A stretch of 21,363 bases of DNA, from positions 1-21,363 of the forward strand of contig JBAZXY010000008.1 in NCBI GenBank assembly GCA_041659585.1, written 5' to 3'. The position numbers and the translations under genes were made by a program. Origin of the DNA: UBA8518 sp041659585 (GTDB lineage Bacteria > Patescibacteriota > Minisyncoccia > Moranbacterales > UBA2206). The first letter of the stretch is position 1. Every line of letters begins with the position of its first letter. Below are positions 14,668 to 20,019 of this stretch, one piece after another. The notes below the pieces were generated by a model that searched no databases, had not been told where the DNA came from, and worked only from the letters and a program-made list of their open reading frames with translations.

Positions 14668-15249
14668 TTAATTATTCTCTGCGTCATTCATCCTAGCTAG
14701 AAAGAAAAAATACAGACTCACCTTGAACTCCGTATCATCTACTGATAAGTCAGTTTCAAAAAGGAAAGCTAATTCTCCTTTGCCAGAATTTGTTTTTAAT
14801 TTTTCCATCATACCCACCAAGTGTGATCGAGTAACCATGCCAGGCACACCTAATAAAATACGCACCTTACTGTCGTTTCCCAATTGAGTGGCATAGGAAT
14901 TAGCCAGAATATTCAACGTCTCTCTGACGGTCGAGCGATCCAATTCCTGCATCACTTTTGTGGTATTTTCTGGCCGTCCATTAAACAAATCAACTAACCG
15001 CAAAGCCTCCGCACGCTCCATCGATAAAATACTCATACCACCAATACCACTGATCGCTTGTGTATAAGCCACGATAGAATGCTCTTTGACTTTATCAAAA
15101 ATTTCCATTGTCTGCTCATAGGGAACCATGCGAGCCTTCCTGGTTGCTACAGAAACCTTCCGCTTGGAAAGCACTGATAAAGCCTTCGCAGCGCCCACCT
15201 CTCCTTCTCTAGCAGCGCGCATTAATTGTACATCCGTAAATATAGCCAT
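14668..15249 (-). CDS. CheC/CheX-family CheY-P phosphatase, first copy
   Basis: This 193-residue protein has one exact phosphatase motif in its second half: Ser106, Glu110, Asn113 and, 22 residues on, Pro136. The first-half counterpart (RAAREGEVGAAKAL, residues 11-24) aligns with the usual EIGNIGAGNA but has Arg14 for Glu and Glu17 for Asn, so it should be inactive. It is divergent from the second copy, so this is not a recent duplication. It sits between cheW and cheY. The name CheC is preferred over CheX because both half-repeats are recognisable. Confidence 0.85.
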   Translation of the reverse strand: MAIFTDVQLMRAAREGEVGAAKALSVLSKRKVSVATRKARMVPYEQTMEIFDKVKEHSIVAYTQAISGIGGMSILSMERAEALRLVDLFNGRPENTTKVMQELDRSTVRETLNILANSYATQLGNDSKVRILLGVPGMVTRSHLVGMMEKLKTNSGKGELAFLFETDLSVDDTEFKVSLYFFFLARMNDAENN

Positions 15250-15295
15250 TTTTTTATTTTTTAATTAATTTATTATTTTTTACCTATTTAGTATT

Positions 15296-15874
15296 TTAAT
15301 TTTGTGCTTGACCAATTTTTTGCTTTTCCTTTTCTGTAAAGGCATTCTTCAAATCTAATATTAACACGATTCGTTGCTTTACACTATTTACATTTTTCGT
15401 TACATTGGCTTCTGCATTGTCGTCTTTTACCTCAGACTTATCATCTTCATGCTCTTCCTCATCAATAATAATCACGCCTTGAATATATTCCGTTCCGATC
15501 TTACTATTGATAGTTTCCGGGGTATCTTGGATAATCTCACTTGAAATGCGCAAAACCTCCACCACCTCGTCCACAATAACACCAAATTGTGAATCCAAAA
15601 CATCAATTACCATAATATGCTGTGATTGGATATCCACATTATCACGATGCAGATTAAATCTTTTTTCCAGGTCAATTACTGGAATAACCTTACCACGCCA
15701 ATTTATCAGGCCAGCCATAAAATTCAAACTATTGGGAATAGGCGTGATATTCACCATATTAATCACTGTCTGCACATCCCTTACTGGCACCGCATATTCC
15801 TCTCTATCCAGGCGAAAAACCACCAATTGCACAATTTTTTCCAGATAAGCTTTTTTTTTATTTTCTTCGTCCAT
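15296..15874 (-). CDS. cheW: Coupling protein CheW with an acidic insertion
   Basis: CheW links receptors to CheA in signalling arrays. The 192-residue protein has the family core: VVFRLDREEYAVPVRDVQTVI (18-38) and GLINWRGKVIPVIDLEKRF (55-73), then VIVDEVVEVLRI (99-110). The last strand RIVLILDLKNAF (168-179) is separated from the preceding one by an approximately 28-residue insertion (138-165), strongly acidic in its first half (DEEEHEDDK). In ordinary CheW these strands are joined by a short turn. The insert could alter array packing or CheA binding. It follows the MCP gene by 23 bases. Confidence 0.94.
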   Translation of the reverse strand: MDEENKKKAYLEKIVQLVVFRLDREEYAVPVRDVQTVINMVNITPIPNSLNFMAGLINWRGKVIPVIDLEKRFNLHRDNVDIQSQHIMVIDVLDSQFGVIVDEVVEVLRISSEIIQDTPETINSKIGTEYIQGVIIIDEEEHEDDKSEVKDDNAEANVTKNVNSVKQRIVLILDLKNAFTEKEKQKIGQAQN

Positions 15875-15897
15875 AATTCGTTTAGCAAATTAGTTTC

Positions 15898-17829
15898 TTA
15901 GGCCTCATTAGTGTAAATAGTTCTTTTTAAATTATCTGACAAAGCCTGTAGTTGCATAGCAGCATCGCTTACTTTCCGAGTAGCTGAATTCTGTTGTTGG
16001 ATAGAAGCTAGCATCTGCTGTGTCCCAGAAGCATTCTGCTCGGAAACAGCAGAAATAGAGTCAATCGATCGGGAAACTTGCTGCACAGCAGCGGACTGTT
16101 CTTGCGCACTAGCGGAAAGCTCTTGCATTTTAGAAGCCACTTGTTGAATGGCGGCTACAGCCGATTCCAACCCAGCCAATGTCTGATTAATGATATCCGC
16201 GCTTTTATCTACCGTCACCACACCCTGCTCAGCCGCGTCAGATGTCTCTTTCATCTCATCTACCATTGACCTGATTTGATGTCTGATTTGATCCGAGGCC
16301 ACAGAAGATTCTTCAGCTAATTTACGCACTTCATCAGCTACCACAGCAAAACCACGACCAGCTTCTCCAGCTCGAGCAGCTTCAATAGCCGCATTTAAAG
16401 CTAATAGATTAGTTTGTCCAGCAATAGAGGAGATCGTATCTACAATTTCACCAATAGCATTAGATTTGTCCACCATAGAGCGCACCTTATCTGCCGTATC
16501 AAAAGCCATTGCTTTAATCATAGCCAAGCTTTTCTGCGACTCATCTCCGGTCTCCCCAGCCAATTGTGCTCGCCTGGAAGTATCCACAGAAATAGCAGAA
16601 ACTTCCTGAGTAGAGTCAGAAGCTTCCTGAATAGCAGCTGCCATTTGATTCATAGCTTGGGCAATTTCCATGGTTTGTTGGGATTGCTCAGTAGAAGCAT
16701 CAGCCATACTTTTCACTATCGAAGCATTCTGCTCAGCTACTGAGGCTGATTCCTTAGAAGATTGAATTAGGGAATCTGAAGTCTCCTGTAATTGACTCAT
16801 AGCATCCTTAATCGGTCTACGGATAGAATCACCAGTCAACCTTGCAGCAAACCAAGCCAATAGCAATATCAAAGCTACGATAATAACCACTGCCCAAACC
16901 ATTATACCCTTTAAAGAGGTGATAGGTAGCATAGCCTCGGCCTCACTTACTTCAGCCAAAACACACATCCCCAATCCAGGAAGGGCTATATAAGATCCTA
17001 ATGTAGGCGCTCCGCTATAATTATTAGCAATCCCGACTGAATTATGCTTATTGCTATCATTACTATTCAAACCAGCCAAACAATCTGTGGCATTCTTAGT
17101 TTTAACTTCTTGGGATAGCACGGCATTTTCAACAAAACGCGATGGACTTACCATTAAACCATTCATATTAATCAAATATAACTCACCACTTTGATCCCAA
17201 CCGATACCTGCTTTAGTAGCAATGGCATATAAAGTATCCGCATTAAACCTTTCTACTAGCACTCCCGTTACCTGATTAGCATCATCATGAATCGGTACTG
17301 ACACAGCAAATGATGGCGTATTAGTTGCTCCATAAGTATGAATGCCTTTGAAATAAAAATCCTTCTCTCCATTATTTAATCCAGTAAAATAAGCATCCGC
17401 AGATTGATCAGTATTAATCAATTTTGGATTATTGGACACCACCACTCGACCAGCCTTATTCAATACAATAATATCTTGAATATCCTTATTAGCATCTAAC
17501 AATGCCGCTATTTTCTTAGAGGCATCGTTATATTTCTGCTCATATTCAGGCTCCCCTTTATTAATGACTGTCACATTACGCAACAATCCATCCGACGCCA
17601 TAGCATTAAGGTTATGTTCCTTTTCTAGAATAAATGTTTTTATATTAGCACCCCTAGCCTCTACAATCGTTCCTAAATAGTTATCAATCTCGCTCTGAAA
17701 AAAAGTCTTCGCCGAATTAAATCCAAAAAAAACAATAAACATAAACGGGACAAGGGCAACAATTAGAAACCATGTCATAAATTGCATGGTCACATTCATT
17801 TTGGCCAAAGGATTAAAATTCAACTTCAT
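15898..17829 (-). CDS. Methyl-accepting chemotaxis protein with dCache-type sensor
   Basis: The 643-residue receptor has TM1 (about 17-39), an extracytoplasmic dCache-like region (about 40-302; DAYFTGLNNGEKDFYFKG, then GELYLINMNGLMVSPS) with two cysteines (250, 289), TM2 (about 307-329) and a long coiled coil. A HAMP is at best partial (RRPI near 337-340). The conserved hairpin is IAGQTNLLALNAAIEAARAGEAGRGFAVVADEVRKLAEE (469-507, tip near 489). About 22 heptads fit on each side. EQ pairs at 366-367, 381-382, 577-578 and 597-598 are probable methylation/deamidation sites. No C-terminal CheR-tethering peptide is present. The ligand is unknown. It heads the operon. Confidence 0.95.
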   Translation of the reverse strand: MKLNFNPLAKMNVTMQFMTWFLIVALVPFMFIVFFGFNSAKTFFQSEIDNYLGTIVEARGANIKTFILEKEHNLNAMASDGLLRNVTVINKGEPEYEQKYNDASKKIAALLDANKDIQDIIVLNKAGRVVVSNNPKLINTDQSADAYFTGLNNGEKDFYFKGIHTYGATNTPSFAVSVPIHDDANQVTGVLVERFNADTLYAIATKAGIGWDQSGELYLINMNGLMVSPSRFVENAVLSQEVKTKNATDCLAGLNSNDSNKHNSVGIANNYSGAPTLGSYIALPGLGMCVLAEVSEAEAMLPITSLKGIMVWAVVIIVALILLLAWFAARLTGDSIRRPIKDAMSQLQETSDSLIQSSKESASVAEQNASIVKSMADASTEQSQQTMEIAQAMNQMAAAIQEASDSTQEVSAISVDTSRRAQLAGETGDESQKSLAMIKAMAFDTADKVRSMVDKSNAIGEIVDTISSIAGQTNLLALNAAIEAARAGEAGRGFAVVADEVRKLAEESSVASDQIRHQIRSMVDEMKETSDAAEQGVVTVDKSADIINQTLAGLESAVAAIQQVASKMQELSASAQEQSAAVQQVSRSIDSISAVSEQNASGTQQMLASIQQQNSATRKVSDAAMQLQALSDNLKRTIYTNEA

Positions 17830-17901
17830 ATTTTTTTATTAATTTTTTATTTATTAATTAGCTATTTGTCACTTGACTATCTAAGCTTTACCATCACCTA
17901 T

Positions 17902-17929
17902 ATTATATCATTAAAGATAAGTATCGCAA
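17902..17929 (-). promoter_or_regulatory. Promoter TTGCGA-N16-TATAAT with extended -10 for the chemosensory operon
   Basis: On the minus strand TTGCGA (17929-17924) is followed after 16 nt by TATAAT (17907-17902), with TGA just before it (extended -10). The predicted start near 17895 leaves about 65 nt of AT-rich leader before the MCP ATG at 17829. No other equally good promoter was seen in the ten-gene run, whose internal gaps are 10-78 bases. Confidence 0.65.
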
Positions 17930-17944
17930 ACTGCCCCATGTCAA

Positions 17945-19075
17945 TCAAATTTTCCCAAATCTAATCACAACAACTTCTGGTCGGCCCGAAGTGCGCATGG
18001 TCGGCCCCCATGTCCCCACGCCCGTTGAAGTGTACGCGGAAAAATCACCTGCCACAGTCAATCCATAATAATATTTTCCATATATAAACCGAGTGATCCA
18101 CTGGAATGGAAACAATTGGCCGCTATGCGTGTGTCCCGCTAATTGCAAATCAATGCCAATGGCTTTAGCGCTGATTGCCTCTATCGGATTATGATAAAGT
18201 AGGATATTCGGTCTTGTTACTTCAAAATTACTTACTTTTCTTATCGCATCTGCAAGATTATCGCTTTTTTCTCCCCGCACTGGATAGCTAATACCCAATA
18301 TTTGCATACCATCAACATCCACCACTGCATTATCCAGGGTGTGCACCGGCGTATTTTTTAGGACTGCTAAAATTTCACCCACGCCCAAATAGGTCTCATG
18401 ATTGCCGGTAACAAAATATGTGCCATCAGGAGCATTAAGTCCGTTGAAGGGAGCCACCAGATCTTCCAACCGTCCATCCATCCCATCAAATAAATCACCC
18501 GTAATTACCACCATATCCGGCTTTTCCGCATTCACTTGAGCAACCACATCTGTCAAAAATTTCTTACCATAAATATGCCCCAGATGCACGTCTGATAACT
18601 GAACAATCTTTTTTCCTTGCCATTTTTCCGGTAAATTTCTCATTTCCACGGTAATATTTTTTAGCCGTGGATGATAGGCGCTCCAAATTCCATAGCCAGA
18701 GAGCATAGCTGTGCCCAAGAAAGAAAGGATTACCAGATATTTATAATCAAAATCCGCATTAAATAGTTTCGCTACGCCCACAACCATCCAAGATAGCATC
18801 AAGGTCAAGCTCAAATTCCAACCCACCGCCAACCATAGACTAGTCAGAAAATAAATTTCCTTCGCAAAGACATTCTCGCTGTAATGAGCCAGGACTGAAG
18901 CTACTATAAAACTGATACTCAATAAAAATAAAGCTAGCGCCAAGACCACCTTAATCTTTGTCTCTCCGATGCCTAGAAATCGCACCAAAGAAAAATAGAG
19001 GAAAAAATGTCCTCCCAATAAAACAGCACTCATTAGCGCCATCATCATAATCACTCCCCATGTATTCATATTCAA
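17945..19075 (-). CDS. Membrane-anchored metallophosphoesterase (YkuE/YaeI-like)
   Basis: The 376-residue protein has four N-terminal TM helices (about 8-30, 42-64, 76-103, 113-134), followed by a calcineurin-like phosphoesterase domain. Metal-binding motifs are in order: SDVHLGH (161-167), GDLFDG (193-198), GNHE (224-227), His295 (YHNP) and GHTHSGQ (314-320). Related proteins hydrolyse phosphodiesters or pyrophosphates such as UDP-diacylglucosamine, but the substrate here cannot be assigned. It has no clear terminator between it and the chemosensory promoter. It is preceded by the Gmad2-domain gene. Confidence 0.93.
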   Translation of the reverse strand: MNMNTWGVIMMMALMSAVLLGGHFFLYFSLVRFLGIGETKIKVVLALALFLLSISFIVASVLAHYSENVFAKEIYFLTSLWLAVGWNLSLTLMLSWMVVGVAKLFNADFDYKYLVILSFLGTAMLSGYGIWSAYHPRLKNITVEMRNLPEKWQGKKIVQLSDVHLGHIYGKKFLTDVVAQVNAEKPDMVVITGDLFDGMDGRLEDLVAPFNGLNAPDGTYFVTGNHETYLGVGEILAVLKNTPVHTLDNAVVDVDGMQILGISYPVRGEKSDNLADAIRKVSNFEVTRPNILLYHNPIEAISAKAIGIDLQLAGHTHSGQLFPFQWITRFIYGKYYYGLTVAGDFSAYTSTGVGTWGPTMRTSGRPEVVVIRFGKI

Positions 19076-19147
19076 TACGAAGTTATTTTTTTATTAGACT
19101 TTTTGCATTAAAGAAGTGAGCGACGGTAATAGAAGATTTGCTGTCAC

Positions 19148-19651
19148 TTATTCCCCCAGTAAAACCGCAAAAGAAAAGCTGCCGGCATTTTGCGGCAATC
19201 CTGAGGGATTACTTTTTTCAAAGATAATATCCCCTTTTTTAGCGCCCTTGGCATCAAATTTCAACTCTACTACAAAAGGAACATATGCATCCACCTGCCA
19301 ATCGCCCTTAGCCTTCGCCATGCCGGTCGCTAAAATAGCACCCTTCTCATCCAATAACTTTACCGGGAAAGAGCCTTCAAAATACCAACCCTTAGCCTCG
19401 CCCGCTATTTTCAATGGACTAGTAACTGTACCATTCACATTAGGCGCACTAACTTTGATATTAATACCCTCAGCCACACCTTGATCGCCCGTTACCACGG
19501 CCTTTTTATCTGAAGATATGACACCTTTTTTGGCACCTGGGTACAAATTGCCCCTCCAAAAGATTATCGCCAAAACAACCACCCCTAGTATTATAAATAC
19601 AACAACCTTCTTCCTCCCTAACTCCTTTTTTTTTGTTCGCATATTTCGCAT
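19148..19651 (-). CDS. Membrane-anchored Gmad2 immunoglobulin-like domain protein
   Basis: After a basic start and one TM helix (about 15-32) the 167-residue protein has a linker and one beta-sandwich resembling Gmad2, first described in spore germination proteins and common in exported proteins of non-spore-formers. Signature segments are IKVSAPNVNGTVTSPLKIAGEAKGWYFEGSFPVKLL, AKGDWQVDAYVPF and the closing KSNPSGLPQNAGSFSFAV. The role is probably binding in the cell envelope. The start has the A-rich leader AATAAAAAAATATG. It may be co-transcribed with the metallophosphoesterase 72 bases downstream. Confidence 0.82.
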   Translation of the reverse strand: MRNMRTKKKELGRKKVVVFIILGVVVLAIIFWRGNLYPGAKKGVISSDKKAVVTGDQGVAEGINIKVSAPNVNGTVTSPLKIAGEAKGWYFEGSFPVKLLDEKGAILATGMAKAKGDWQVDAYVPFVVELKFDAKGAKKGDIIFEKSNPSGLPQNAGSFSFAVLLGE

Positions 19652-19736
19652 ATTTTTTTATTTAATTTATAGTTATTTTATATTATCTATTTTAACAATA
19701 AAATGAAGAATGTACTAATATTCATATTATTTTTAT

Positions 19737-19765
19737 TTGCCGACAAAAAAAACTTGTGCTATACT
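19737..19765 (+). promoter_or_regulatory. Promoter TTGCCG-N17-TATACT with extended -10 for thrS
   Basis: TTGCCG (19737-19742) and TATACT (19760-19765) are 17 nt apart, with TGC directly before the -10 (extended). The predicted start is about 19772. A perfect 7-bp inverted repeat, CTTGTGC (19753-19759) and GCACAAG (19770-19776), flanks the -10 and could be an operator, though it may be chance. Confidence 0.65.
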
Positions 19766-19771
19766 GATTGC

Positions 19772-19959
19772 ACAAGTAAATGAAGGGTGGCTACCAACCA
19801 CAATTTATTGTTGCTCATCAGCAATAATAGCAAAACTTCTGTAGGACCTGACAAATCTGGTCAAAAGAGTGCCCAAAAATTATGGGAATTCGAGTGGAAC
19901 CGCCCGACAACATCGTCGGACCTCGAAATCAGATAATTTTTTGGCATTTTTGTTTTTTC
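19772..19959 (+). promoter_or_regulatory. T-box leader (tRNA-Thr-sensing riboswitch) for thrS
   Basis: The T-box core TGGAACCGC (19895-19903) matches UGGNACCGC. TTCGAG (19889-19894) pairs with CTCGAA (19922-19927) as helix A1, TGGAACC is the bulge, and CCGAC (19904-19908) with GTCGG (19915-19919) forms helix A2. Upstream a hairpin GTGG/CCAC carries the loop CTACCAA, containing the Thr codon ACC followed by A, as expected of a very short Stem I specifier. Two more hairpins follow: TATTGTTGCT/AGCAATAATA and GACC/GGTC. The base before ACC in UGGA predicts a U discriminator on the tRNA. TGCCCAAAAATTAT (19870-19883) pairs 13 of 14 with ATAATTTTTTGGCA (19933-19946) and is followed by TTTTTGTTTTTT, a terminator-like end. 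The gene downstream is thrS, matching the codon. Confidence 0.75.
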
Positions 19960-19971
19960 TAAAGAAAAAAC
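19952..19971 (+). terminator. AT-rich hairpin in the thrS leader
   Basis: GTTTTTTC (19952-19959) pairs perfectly with GAAAAAAC (19964-19971) around TAAA. It overlaps the T-run that follows the T-box closing stem, so formation of this hairpin could remove the T-run from a terminator or pause RNA polymerase. It has no T-run of its own. Confidence 0.3.
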
Positions 19972-19973
19972 GA

Positions 19974-19988
19974 TCCGCCTATGGCGGA
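19974..19988. repeat. Short REP-like palindrome TCCGCC-TAT-GGCGGA
   Basis: A perfect 6-bp inverted repeat with a 3-nt loop lies between the T-box and thrS. It is GC-rich in an AT-rich leader, and is followed by CAA exactly as in a second related palindrome inside thrS (20044-20063). Its GGCGG could also pair with CCGCC (19900-19904) of the T-box core. Confidence 0.5.
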
Positions 19989-20019
19989 CAACACTTAATC
20001 AAATTAATTTTAAAAAAAT

